In this document: positions 1 to 8,764 of the stretch, piece after piece
Position numbering within the stretch: position 1 is the stretch's first letter
How the letters are laid out: each line of letters starts with the position of its first letter
Assembly: GCA_004380135.1 (NCBI GenBank)
Contig: QXCR01000363.1
Location: 1-12,727 of the forward strand
Source of the DNA: Stemphylium vesicarium
Taxonomy: Eukaryota > Ascomycota > Dothideomycetes > Pleosporales > Pleosporaceae
Length of the DNA stretch: 12,727 nt
Reading direction: 5' to 3'
Translations under genes and position numbers: made by a program
Notes under the pieces: generated by a model
The model's database searches: none
Seen by the model: the letters and a program-made list of their open reading frames with translations, nothing else
What the model was told of the DNA's origin: nothing

Positions 1-299
1 CTGCTTACGTAATCTTAACGTAAGCTAGTATTACGTAAAAAAAATTTAGAACTTTTAATACGCTAGATAAAAAGTTGTAGCTAGACTAAGCTAGAGCTAT
101 TTTAAACTCTATGTTTAAGGCTAATTTGAATTCTCTATTTGCTTACTAAGCAATCGTCTAAAGTAGCTAACCTAAACAGAAAGTTCTTAACTTTCTAAAA
201 CACTAAAAATCTTAGCTTTAGCTAGTCTACATGTCTAGTTATATAGCTTTAAAAAAGGTTACTCTTTTTAGGTTGTTTTCTTTTTGTCACCCTACTGTA
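1..299 (+). repeat. Left terminal inverted repeat of the enclosing element
   Basis: I compared it base by base with the reverse complement of 12429-12727 and found no mismatch. Identity stops after the shared CCTACTGTA: the left side continues AGATAACG and the right side (reverse complement) GAACTTAG. The outer 40 bases carry two TTACGTAA palindromes (5-12 and 31-38) and a related CTTAACGTAAG (14-24), which could be transposase-binding repeats. The repeat is AT-rich but keeps some CA and TG, so it is less RIP-mutated than the interior. I see no gene in it. Confidence 0.95.
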
Positions 300-304
300 A
301 GATA

Positions 305-361
305 ACGTGCTCCACCAGTAAGCTGGCCGCCCCACCAAACTTGACCCGACGCTCTGCACAA
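305..361 (+). repeat. Left inverted repeat of Fot1/pogo element 1
   Basis: About 57 bp that match, with a few transitions, the reverse complement of 2169-2242. The match is clear through GGCCGCCCCACCAAAC and weakens toward CTCTGCACAA. It has one copy of the AGTAAGCTGGCC unit, whereas the right end has two. It lies just upstream of the transposase ATG at 370. Confidence 0.85.
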
Positions 362-1239
362 CTACCACAATGCCGCGAGGACAACGCTCTATATAGACTT
401 CTCGTAAAGGTAGACTAGATTTTACTATAGCCTTCTATTATAATAATCTAAAATACTTAGTACGTATACTTATAATAGTGTATAATATACTAAAATTAAC
501 TCTTTAAATACGCCTCTATAATATTTAGCTATAATTAGAGATTTTATCTATTAAGCGTAAGCTATTATCTATTAAGAAGTAGTCTCTTATATATTAGATT
601 TTAGACCTTAGTTAATAAGGATTTCCGCCCTATATTATTAACGTGCGACGGATGGCAGACACTCTACTCGCTACGCGTGGCCAAGATCCACCTCCGCAAC
701 CTATTAGCAAGAACTAGATATCGCGCTTTATCTAGAGCTAGCTAGAGCTTTAGACAAAGTAGAGTAGAAGGCTTAATAGCTAGCGCGCTAACTCTAAGAA
801 TCCTATCGCCATTATAGCGTGGTTTAAGCTAGTAGAGGAGACGCGCTAGACGTACGGCGTGCTAGACTAGGACATCTATAACTTTAATAAGACTACCTTC
901 GCTATAGGCGTCGCTATAACATTAAAAGTTATAACTAGCTCTAATAGAATTAGTAGAGTAGTTATCGTATAGCTAGGTAATTATAAGTAGGTAATAGTAA
1001 TAGAGTACATTAATGCGTCTAGCTAGTCTCTACTACTATTAATAATCTTATCTAGTAAGGTCTACTAGGCTAGCTAGTATAATAGGCTCCTACTAGACTA
1101 GATTATTAGCGTCTCTAACAATAGCTAGATAATAGATAAGTTTAGTTTTAAGTAGGTAAAATACTTTAATTAGTATATAGTGTCTTATATAGTTAAAGTT
1201 TATTAGCTTCTTATTGTAAAAACGTCGCGCTATGCCACT

Positions 1240-1354
1240 GCGCCAGTACGTGCCCAAAAAAGGTACAGTAACGATAACTATCGTTACGGTGCATAGGATA
1301 GTATATATATCGATCGTGACACTTATTCTTAATAGCTATAATAGCTACGCTATA
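1240..1354. other. About 115-nt insertion with a hairpin inside transposase 1
   Basis: Upstream coding (ATTAGCTTCTTATTG, 1202-1216) and downstream coding (TTAGAGTTTAAC, from 1355) are adjacent in Fot1-like proteins, but here they are about 115 nt apart and one frame out of register. The extra DNA keeps CA and TG, unlike its flanks. It contains a perfect 9-bp inverted repeat, GTAACGATA (1268-1276) and TATCGTTAC (1279-1287), with a 2-nt loop. The arms extend to about 14 bp with two mismatches. Boundaries are uncertain by several bases because they were placed by protein comparison from memory. Confidence 0.5.
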
Positions 1355-1849
1355 TTAGAGTTTAACTAATATTATATAGAGAATAAGATTATTACTCTTT
1401 ATATACTATCTTATACTTCTTATCTCCTCTAGCCTCTAGATATATGCTACTACTCTCCTCTTAAGCGCGCGTATAAATATAAGATTAAGGAGCTTACCTA
1501 CTAAAGCGTCTATTATATTGATAAAACAGACTTCCTTATAGCCTATTTATATATTTAGCTAATTATATTTACATAGTAAAATATTGAGGTAGGCTTCTAA
1601 GTAACAGGCCTTATCCCTCCTCGTCTAGATCGCGTCCTATCGTTACTTATAGTAGCTAGAACACCGTCTCCACCGCAGACAACTATAGATAATAACGCAG
1701 CAGCGCAGGCAGTAGCGCAGACAGAGACACCGCATACAGTAGCAGAGCTTTAGCAGCAGGTACGCTATCTCCAAGAGCGGCTGCGCCGGCAGTCAGAGAG
1801 CCCAACGAACGTTGCGATACGCCAGCTTGCTAAAAGCGCTCAGCTTGCG

Positions 1850-2098
1850 ATGCAATCAGCAACGATACTTGCAGAGGAGAATAAGAGGCTACGTGCAGAA
1901 AATCAGCGTCAACAACAAAAGAAGAGTCAGCAGCGTCAATATATTGCTTCTGGTGGAGTGCTCCAGGTGCAGCAGGCTCAGCAATTAGCTGCAGAGGCAG
2001 AGAGAGTGGTGATGGAGGCTAGCCAGAGCCAGGCTGGTGAGCGACGTCGGCGCGCGCCACTAACGTGCACGAAGTGCTATGTTAAAGGACATACTTAG
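1850..2098 (+). other. Open 82-residue stretch: intact C-terminal tail of transposase 1
   Basis: This is the longest open frame of the window and is not a gene of its own. It lies in the transposase frame that runs from about 1346. It begins at an internal Met and has a coiled-coil-like, Gln/Glu/Arg-rich segment (LAEENKRLRAENQRQQQKK), the Gly-Gly-Val-Leu turn seen in Fot1 tails, and the first three zinc-knuckle ligands. It stops at TAG 2096-2098, most likely a RIP-made stop because related tails continue. CA and TG are frequent here, unlike in the region 720-1560. Confidence 0.8.
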
Positions 2099-2168
2099 AC
2101 TTTATATAGAGCTAGATAAATAATTATACCTTTAAGTTATCTTATTTTATAAAGTTGTTATGGCTTGA

Positions 2169-2242
2169 TTGCGCAGAACGTTGCGTCGAGTTTGGTGGGG
2201 CGGCCAGCTTACTGATGTGGCCAGCTTACTGGTGGAGCACGT
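2169..2242 (-). repeat. Right inverted repeat of Fot1/pogo element 1, with an internal 17-bp duplication
   Basis: Matches the left inverted repeat but is 17 bp longer, because the unit at 2202-2218 is repeated at 2219-2235 (GGCCAGCTTACTGATGT and GGCCAGCTTACTGGTGG). Outside the duplicated unit the two ends differ only by a few, mostly transition, changes. Confidence 0.82.
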
Positions 2243-2250
2243 TAATATCC

Positions 2251-3029
2251 TAACTTATCTAAGCTCTAAGCTAATACTTAAGATCTCTAATTAACTCTAT
2301 CTAGATATTATTATTATTCTTAGACTTAGAGTTCTTAAGTATTTTATTATTAGTGTAAGGGGCTACGCCTAGGGCTAGTAGCAACGCTCAAGGAGCATTC
2401 ACCTTGGGATAACAAGATTGTATTCGATAGCGAGCTAGGCTTCTAGGCTACGTGGTTATCTATATATATGAGCGGAGAAACAATATTCCGATCGGCAGAT
2501 CGGTAATCGGAGCGGGCAGGAGGAACACCGAAGCTGTAGGCGAGTGTTATACGGGGTTCGGCGATACTTCTCTGTTCCTGGTCCGTACTAAGGCAGGCGA
2601 GGTAATGTATGGCGGTAGGCCCGTAGAGTTATCTAGCGACTAAGTAGAATAGTAGGTATTTAAATAAAAATAATTTAATTATATATAAGTAATAAAATAA
2701 CTAGTTAATAATTTAAATAAATAATATAACTATAAGAGTTAACTATAATAAAAATAAAAATAAAACCTTTTTATTCATAAATTCTTATTATTAAGTCTAT
2801 TACTATTTTTTCTATTTCTTAGATACGCTCTTTATTGGAATAGTTATAATACTAGTCTATTTCTTTATTACTTATAATCTCTATCTTAGTAGGATAGTTA
2901 TCTTTAGTAGAATAGTATATTATATAACTTATACGCCTTATACTAATTATTAGTCTTTAGCTTATATAATTATTAGTACTAATATTATATTCTTTAACTA
3001 AGAGAGGCCTTTATTTATTATTTATAATA
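2251..3029 (-). repeat. LTR copy A (3' LTR of the Gypsy element)
   Basis: Aligns with 8765-9501 at both ends. The first about 100 bp (TCTAAGCTCTAAGCT at 2258-2272, TTAGACTTAGAGTTCTTAAG up to about 2340) and everything from about 2535 to 3029 match well. The part at 2354-2530 does not align clearly with copy B and is about 42 nt longer. The interior 2354-2650 is GC-rich and un-RIPed, while 2650-3029 is heavily RIPed. The right edge at 3029 is set by comparison with copy B. The left edge (2250-2256) is approximate. Confidence 0.82.
2452..2643 (+). CDS. Unidentified short open frame inside LTR copy A
   Basis: A 63-residue frame opening at GTG 2452 and ending TAA 2641-2643. Upstream the frame is open only back to a TAG at 2428-2430, so the GTG is a formal start. 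The C-terminal part (CYTGFGDTSLFLVRTKAGE, then a segment ending ELSSD) is mirrored in frame, with the same stop position, in LTR copies B (stop 9113-9115) and C (stop 9790-9792). The copies differ mostly by C-to-T and G-to-A changes, so this may be the end of a real protein once encoded on the strand opposite gag-pol. The N-terminal half is not shared with B and C. I recognise no domain. It could also be an accidental frame in a GC-rich LTR. Confidence 0.35.
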   Translation: MVIYIYERRNNIPIGRSVIGAGRRNTEAVGECYTGFGDTSLFLVRTKAGEVMYGGRPVELSSD

Positions 3030-3043
3030 CTATTTTCTTTCTT
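3030..3043 (-). other. Polypurine tract next to the 3' LTR
   Basis: On the - strand the sequence AAGAAAGAAAATAG directly precedes the 3' LTR edge, as expected for the plus-strand DNA primer of an LTR retrotransposon. Confidence 0.55.
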
Positions 3044-3374
3044 AAAGTTATTCTCTTAATACTTTAAGTTATTATTTTCTTATATTATATAGTTAAGTAT
3101 AGGCTATATATAAGGCTTTAATAAGTCTATTATAGTATATTTTTTTTATTTTTCACGCCTTCTTAACTATACCTAAGATCTAATTGTTTTATTATAACTA
3201 TTTATAGATCTTAACTTCTAAATATTATACTTATACTAACTATAGAAGAGAATAGAGTCTAGAGATAATTTTTTAGTATAAGTAGTATAAGAAGAAGACT
3301 TTTTATAATTTTATAAATATTATAATTAGTTATTACGCTAGTTATATTCTTATAAAGGTAGAGTATAGTCTCTT
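3044..3374. other. AT-rich, RIP-saturated stretch without a clear gene
   Basis: Lies between the polypurine tract and the coiled-coil island. From about 3200 the + strand frame of that island can be followed backwards with only TAG stops (segments such as SLEIIF and YKKKTFYNFINIIISYYASY), so part of this stretch may belong to the same lost protein. Nothing recognisable lies in 3044-3200. Confidence 0.4.
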
Positions 3375-3612
3375 CGTTTCTAAGAAAGAGTGGGAGAAGG
3401 TGGAAGCGGAGAAGCGTTAAAAGCGCTTAGAGATCGCTCGTTTGGAGGCGCTACTAGATGCGCAGCGCGCACAGCTATCGTAGCAAAAGTTGGAGCTTCT
3501 GGAGATCGAGGCGAAAGAGCGGTCGTACGCTAACCGTAATTACGCCATTCTAAATCTCTAGGATCGTGCGCAAGAGGAGGCTAAGGGGAGCTCTGCCCCT
3601 AGTATAGACCTT
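3300..3612 (+). pseudogene. Coiled-coil protein fragment, antisense to the Gypsy element
   Basis: The + strand reads SLFVSKKEWEKVEAEKR, a TAG/TAA stop where Gln would fit, KRLEIARLEALLDAQRAQLS, another such stop, then QKLELLEIEAKERSYANRN and further to about 3600. The pattern is a charged, Leu/Ala-rich heptad-like helix with stops only as TAA or TAG. The region is far less RIP-mutated than its surroundings. It lies between the end of pol and the 3' LTR, in the opposite direction to gag-pol. I do not recognise the family. It could be the tail of a captured or nested transposon protein, or an extra antisense gene of the retrotransposon. The - strand reading of the same DNA is Ser/Arg/Cys-rich and looks like a shadow. 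Confidence 0.5.
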
Positions 3613-3749
3613 TCTATTAAACTACTACCACTTAAACTATTAGCTAATCTAAGCTAGTTATAAGCTAACGTCTTTAATCTTTCTTTTAATTATTCTTTCT
3701 TTTCTATAAATATAATTCTAATTTCTTTAGAAACTTCTAGTAGTACTTT

Positions 3750-3865
3750 TATACTAGTAACTTATAATTTATTAAATTTCTTTTAAATTCCTAAATATTA
3801 TAGCTCTTAAGCTATTTTCTTTATTTAATTAAATACTTTTATTAATTATTAATCTTCTATAAGTT
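3750..3865 (-). pseudogene. C-terminal chromodomain remnant of Gypsy integrase
   Basis: The - strand gives KYLIK, a stop, RK, a stop, LKSYNI, a stop, EFKRNLINYKLLV, following the chromodomain pattern in which aromatic Trp positions alternate with this spacing and the stops fall where Trp is expected. A chromodomain at the integrase C-terminus marks chromoviruses, where it directs insertion to modified histones. It lies downstream of the integrase core and close to the end of pol. Confidence 0.6.
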
Positions 3866-4179
3866 CTTAATTTTATTTTATTTTATACTTATTATCTTTA
3901 AGCTCTATATCTATTACTAGCTTAGTATTTAGAGGTACTAATTCTAATAATTTCTTATAGAAGATAAAGTAAATATATATATTTAATAATAACTAAAGTT
4001 TATAATTTATTAAGCTTATTATCTCTAGAAATTCAAAAAGTTCTATTTAGAGATTATCTAATTTTCTATATAACTTCTTAATTTTTAAATTTTACCTTAA
4101 TAAGAGAGCTTTATCTCTCTTTTTAAAGATTAGTTCTTTAATTCTTTATTTATTTATACTTTTAGGTTTTATAAGGGTT

Positions 4180-5150
4180 CTCTAAGCTATAAATCTACTT
4201 AGTTCTTTATAGAGTTCTTATATAATATAGGCTTTATTATCTATACCTACTATTATACTTTTTATATCTTATAAATCTTAAAAAGTAATTAGCTTATATT
4301 TATAATTTACATAGTATAGTAAGTACTTTATAGTTATTAACTTTATACGATTATAGGCTAATTATACTATTAGTAGGAGTTTAACCTAGTTATTTTATGA
4401 TTTATTAGCGTATATTCTTAGATACTATTCTAGTATCTAGTTTATTTATTCTATTTAGCTATCTATTTTAGGGTAGAAGCTTGTTAAAAGCTTCTTCTTT
4501 ATACCTAATCTAGCTAGAAATATATCCTAATATTTAGATGTAAATGTTTTATTATAATTAGTAATGAACTCTTTAGATATCTTTTACTCTAATACTAGTA
4601 CTTTAGAAACTTTATATGCGTATTCTTTTACTATAATAGTTTCTTTAGTAAGTATAAACTTTATTACTTTAGTTAATTAATTACTAATAATTAGTACTAT
4701 ATTATAAAGTCTTACTAATTCTAGTTCTAAAAATTTTAGAAGCATTATAATAAAGTCTATTATTATATTAGTTTATAGTTATTCTAGTAGTTATAAGGGT
4801 TATAGTAGGCTATAGAGCTTATATCTCTTAGGCTTATTCTAGTAATATCCTAAATAATTATTTAAGATATTCTATACTTACGCTTATAAGTATAGTATAG
4901 TAAATATCTTTATTAGTTATCTAATTATTTCTTTATTATCTATATATCTATATTCTAGAGACTTATATAGTTTAATAATAAGGTCTTTTCTTATATATAG
5001 AAGTATATACATCTATTTCTTATTAGTTATACTTTAGTATTTATTTATATTATTATATAGGTTATTATAATTTATATTATTATAATCTACTTCTTAGCTA
5101 GCTACTTTCTACTACTACTATTTCTATAGAGTGTCTATCTACTTAGCTAT
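4180..5150 (-). pseudogene. Integrase domain remnant of Gypsy pol
   Basis: Readable segments, in order on the - strand: EYRYIDNKEIIR (about 4930), NKPKRYKLYSLL before the catalytic core (about 4820), ITIDFI holding the first catalytic Asp (about 4750), LTKVIKFILTKETI (about 4660), FITNYNKTFTSKY around the second acid position with Asp read as Asn (about 4560), ARLGIK, and SFYPKIDS followed by an INKL segment (about 4450), where the family has the DGQTE motif. The HHCC zinc finger is expected near 4950-5100 but I could not read it clearly. Confidence 0.75.
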
Positions 5151-5319
5151 CTTAGCTACTTAGGCTAATTCTAGCTAGTTATACTTAAGACTACTATTAG
5201 GTATCTCCTTAAGTAGGGCGTTATATAGTTTCTAATAATCTTCTTCTTATAGATTAGACTTTTAGCTTAGAGTATTTATTACTCTATTAAGTAATTTAGC
5301 TTAGTAGGTAATTCTAAAG

Positions 5320-5700
5320 TTAGGCTAAGAAAGTACTTTAACTTATTAAACTTATCTTTTAATAGGTTTCTTAGTTATTATAAAACTAGTTACGTTTTAG
5401 TAATTAAAAAATACTTTAATTTAGTTTAAGAGTTTTAATAAGTATACTTCTTACTATTCTAAGATATTAATTATTTTAATTAGTTTCTTATTATAAGTAT
5501 TATAGTTAAGTTCTATTCTAGAGAACTTCTTAGAATAGTAGAATACTAGTCTCTATTTTCTATTATTATATAGCTATAAAAGTATAGCGCTAAATACGTA
5601 ATCTAACGCGTTAGTCTTAATTTACGTCTTATATCTAGAGTTATATATCTTAAGTAAAGAGGCTTTAAGGAATACCTACTTTAGTTAGTTAAAAGTCTTT
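5320..5700 (-). pseudogene. RNase H domain remnant of Gypsy pol
   Basis: The - strand reads TNALDYVFSAILL where Ty3/Gypsy RNase H has a TDAS motif, then RLVFYYSKKFSRIELNY and NTYNKKLIKIINILE, both typical of this domain (FYS+K, ELNY, K E L). The first catalytic Asp is AAC (Asn) and the following Ser position is Leu. Stops between the segments are TAA/TAG. Confidence 0.78.
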
Positions 5701-5799
5701 TAGTATTCCTTTTTCTATTTAAATTTTATATTATTTTTTATAATCTCTTTAAGTAACATTATAATTTTAAAGTAATTTCTAATAAACTTTTTATTAAAG

Positions 5800-6500
5800 T
5801 TTATAAATTCTAAGAAAAATTATATATTCTTAATTATTTTAAGAGTGAACTACTTTTATATAGTCCAGATCTTTTTTAAATTTATTTTTATATCTTTTAT
5901 TAAGATAATAAATCTTAGAAATTCTATTTCTTTTATATAGAATTTATACTTTATAAGTTATAGATATAGTTCATATTACTTAAGCTTTTATAGTACCTTT
6001 TTTATATATTTAATATATTCTTTAAGCGTGCCTTTAGAATATATTAGTATATTATCTAAATAGGCTATTATAAAAATTCCTTAATACTTATAAAGTACCT
6101 TATTAATAACTACTTAAAAAATTACTAGCGCGTTTATTTATCTAAATAGTATAATTATATACTTATGTAGTCTATATTTTAATCTAAAGGCTATCTTCTA
6201 CTTATATTCTTTAGTAATTAAAATATAATAGAATTTTTCCTAAATATTAAGTTTTATAAATTACTTTACTCTTTAGTGTTAATCTATAAGCTCTATTATA
6301 AGTAATAGTAGGTAATAATTCTTTATTATACTACTATTTACCCTATAGTAGTTAATATATAGTCGCTATTTCCTATTAGCCTTCTTAATAGATAGTGTAG
6401 GCAAAGCTATTAGGCTATCGCTCTCGCGTATAAATTACTTACTTAGGTTCTTCCTAAGGTACTTACGCAGCTCTAGCTTAAGCTTAGGCATAATTAGGTA
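5800..6500 (-). pseudogene. Reverse transcriptase domain remnant of Gypsy pol
   Basis: The - strand gives MPKLKLELRKYLKEEP, then the fingers and palm in damaged form (KELLPTITYNRAY; a stretch fitting the family's WKTAFRT block near 6190), and GIFIIAYLDNILIYSKG with the active-site YxDD read as YLDN. It continues into EIEFLRFIILIKDIKINLKK and IIKNIQFFLEFINF, classic Gypsy connection segments. The D-to-N change is a TG-to-TA transition, in line with RIP. Confidence 0.85.
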
Positions 6501-7259
6501 TATTAGTCTTAAGACGAGTTTAGCTTCTTTTTAGATATAGATTTTATAATTCTACTTCTAGTAGTCTACTAACTTAATTACTTCTATTTTCTTAAATAAT
6601 TCTCTAAACTTATTTATATTATATTTTTTTAAAATATCTAGAAGTATAGGCCTTTCCTTTATAATTATAGCGCGTTTTAATAATTTAACCTTTATTCTTT
6701 TAGAGTCCCTCTTATAGATTTTTATAATCTTATAAGATAAAATCTTATTAACTCTTTTATTCTTAGATAAGCTCTAAACTATTAGATATATCTCTTTTTA
6801 TACTCTAGTAACCTTACGCGTAAGCTCTTAGCTAAATATTATTATCTTTAGCTAATTAATAGCTAAGTTATACTTAATTAATTAATTATAGCTAATTAAT
6901 ATATCTTCTTCTCTAAAATCTATAATATTAATATTTATCTTGTTCTATATACTTACTATATTTAGTAATACTAGTTAAATCTCTAATCTTATTATACTAC
7001 CTCTATATCTTATAAAGTTATTATTAGCTAATATTACTTATATTAGCTATTTCTTAGCCTAGTAGAGTATATTATATCTTTCTACTACTTATAATAAGAT
7101 AATTATCTAGATAGCTCTACTATTAGTAATTACTATTATTTTATATCTATGTACTAAGACTTTTAATCTTAGTTAGAGATTTTATAAATTTATATCTTAT
7201 ATATTATAGAGGGTTATTTTAGAACTACCAATATTAGCCTAACTCTATCTCTAGTAGTA

Positions 7260-8720
7260 TTCTAGTTTTTTAACTACTTAACTTTTCTTTTCCTAGAAAA
7301 GTAGCCTACGCTATACTTAGTATTATAATAGATTCTATAGTTATTCTTATAATAGAACGTCTAATATAAGAAGTTATAAGAGGTAAGTCTCTTACCTATA
7401 AGTATATTCTTTATATACTATTTATCTTTAACTAGTCTATTCTTACTTATATCTTTTTAAGCTTAATTCTTTCTATTAATTTACTAAGATTTCTTTTTTA
7501 ATTTAGAGGGCTCTTTATTTCTTTTTATAATAACTTCTTTAAGGTATAGTTACTTATTAAAAGCTTTTTTTATTACTTTCTTAATTTCTATACTAGTAAT
7601 AGTAATTTATTCTCTATAACTATATTTATTTACTAGATATAAGTCTTACCTATATTTCTAGTAATATTAGTCTTATAGACGCTATTATAACGTAACTACG
7701 TAGACTTTTAAGTTAGTAAGCTAGACTCTATCTTAATTTATTATATCTTTAGTATTAACTACTTATAGAAGAAGCTTATAAGTAGTATTATCTAATAGCT
7801 AAGCTTTCTTATATAGTTCTATATCGCTAATATTACTATTAGTAGACTATTTTTTAGAATAAGACGTGCTCTATTCAATTATTCTAATCTTAATAGCTTT
7901 CTATTATTCTTTATTATTTTCTAAGTAGTCTCTATAGAAGTATCCTTCTTTTCTATATTAGAGATATATTTTATTATTATAGCCTTTCTAATACTCTTTC
8001 TTAGAAAGTCTATTATTAAACTTCCTTTTAAGCTTATAATTCTTAACTTATACTTAATTAGTTATAATTATATCTCTTTTTTATTAATTTTAATATTTTA
8101 GTAGAACCTCTTTATATTAGTAAGAGTAAAACTATTTTAAGTCTTCTATTAATAGCGTTTCTATAGTCTATTATTAATATAGGTAGCTAGTTCTACTAGT
8201 AAGTATAGATCTACTAGCTTAGTATAGTATACTAAGCTATTCTTAATTATTTCCTTTAGACTATTCTTATATACTATTTAAAGTACTATGTTATTCTAGT
8301 TAATATATTACTATAACTATTTAAACTTAATAGTATATAAGAATACTAACTTAGTCTACTTTAAATAGGTAATTACTTTTTTTACTTAGTTTTAAGTATC
8401 TACTTTTTTAAAGATATATTTTATCTCTTCTCTAAAAATAGTTTAGCTTATAAATAGGTATTATATTCCTATTTTAGTATCTCCTCTAATAAGACTCTTA
8501 AGGTAGTCTTCTATATAAGGCTATATCTAGCTAGCTACTTTCTCTTTTATATATATACTAGCTATAATAATCTTTTCTTAATTATTAGGTATACTATTAA
8601 ACTCGTAGAATAACTTAATATTTATAAGAAATAAGTAGAGTTTAGTATAGCTACTATTATACTTTTCTAGAGCTACTGTCTTAGGTAGTAGTTTTAGGCG
8701 TTTATTAGGCGTAGCTATAA
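7260..8720 (-). pseudogene. Gypsy gag remnant
   Basis: Starts shortly after the 5' LTR on the - strand. Readable parts resemble the Retrotrans_gag domain of fungal Gypsy elements: LYLFLINIKLFYEFNSIPNN, then EKIIIASIYIKEKVAS, REEIKYIFKKVDT, VYKNSLKEIIKNSLVYYTK and LVELATYINNRL (about 8600-8100). A Lys/Arg-rich part follows. Near 7300 the frame gives YYNTKYSVGYFSRKRK, which may be the wrecked zinc knuckle, but the spacing does not fit CX2CX4HX4C well. Would have formed the virus-like particle and packaged RNA. Many TAA/TAG stops; no ATG can be chosen with confidence. Confidence 0.75.
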
Positions 8721-8764
8721 CTTAAACTATAAGCTAATTTACTAGTTCTATTAAGATAGTAGTC

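Larger units (their letters stand above)
370..2107 (+). pseudogene. Fot1/pogo-like transposase, RIP-inactivated and interrupted
   Basis: Would be a DDE transposase (helix-turn-helix DNA-binding N-terminus, DDE catalytic core, C-terminal coiled coil and zinc knuckle) that cuts and pastes its own element. The frame opens at ATG 370 (MPRGQRS), passes MADTLLATRG at 652 and ISRFI soon after, then NFNKT at 880-894, where the family has NFDET: the first catalytic Asp is AAT (Asn). A SVSNNSW block follows near 1110. After about 1240 the frame shifts by +1. From 1346 it reads ENKIITLYI, then PLD, YSPLKRAYK (1451) and IDKTDFL (1517), typical of the core end. The tail (1640-2098) is unmutated and Gln/Ala-rich, and ends CTKCYVKGHT. 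Stops are TAG or TAA at Trp/Gln positions. Of the CX2CX4HX4C knuckle, Cys 2066, Cys 2075 and His 2090 remain, but the fourth ligand is TAT (Tyr) at 2105-2107. Family identity is confident; no function is left. Confidence 0.88.
303..2244 (+). mobile_element. Fot1/pogo-type (Tc1-mariner) DNA transposon 1, RIP-damaged
   Basis: The element proper is 305-2242 (1,938 bp), flanked by TA at 303-304 and 2243-2244, the TA duplication expected for Tc1-mariner/pogo elements. Its ends begin ACGTGCTCCACCAGTAAGC and are inverted repeats of each other. It carries one transposase frame on the + strand and sits three nucleotides inside the left 299-bp TIR, so it inserted into the enclosing element. The size fits fungal Fot1-like elements (roughly 1.9-2.2 kb). 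The two ends and the 3' quarter of the coding region escaped most RIP, while the middle is heavily mutated. Confidence 0.88.
3640..7160 (-). pseudogene. Gypsy pol polyprotein, RIP-inactivated
   Basis: On the - strand, from right to left, recognisable pieces follow in chromovirus order: an aspartic-protease-like TNSRA (family DSGA) near 7105-7130; the RT start (LRKYLKEEPK) near 6450; the RT active site AYLDNILIYSK around 6035-6065; RNase H TNALDYVFSAIL around 5585-5617; integrase linker NKPKRYK near 4830, ITIDFI near 4750, a SFYPKIDS segment near 4475; and a chromodomain near 3755-3860. Stops are everywhere, almost all TAA or TAG. Key acids are lost by G-to-A changes: RT second Asp to Asn (codon at 6051-6053) and RNase H Asp to Asn. 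Would have made cDNA and inserted it. It has no activity now. Confidence 0.87.

Noticed and set aside
1..299. Terminal repeats as LTRs
   Set aside because: The two 299-bp copies are inverted, not direct, so they are TIRs. The LTRs in the window are the separate direct repeats at 2251, 8765 and 9538.
1228..1353. CGCTAT at 1228-1233 and 1348-1353 as a target duplication of the hairpin insertion
   Set aside because: Removing a 120-nt unit would not restore the reading frame, which needs a length of 1 mod 3. The exact borders are left open.
3375..3612. Minus-strand open frame over the coiled-coil island
   Set aside because: The reading is Ser/Arg/Cys-rich with no helical or domain pattern and looks like the antisense shadow of the + strand coiled coil.
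7290..7345. A clean gag zinc knuckle
   Set aside because: YYNTKYSVGYFSRK resembles one, but the spacing does not fit CX2CX4HX4C even when Tyr is read as former Cys or His.
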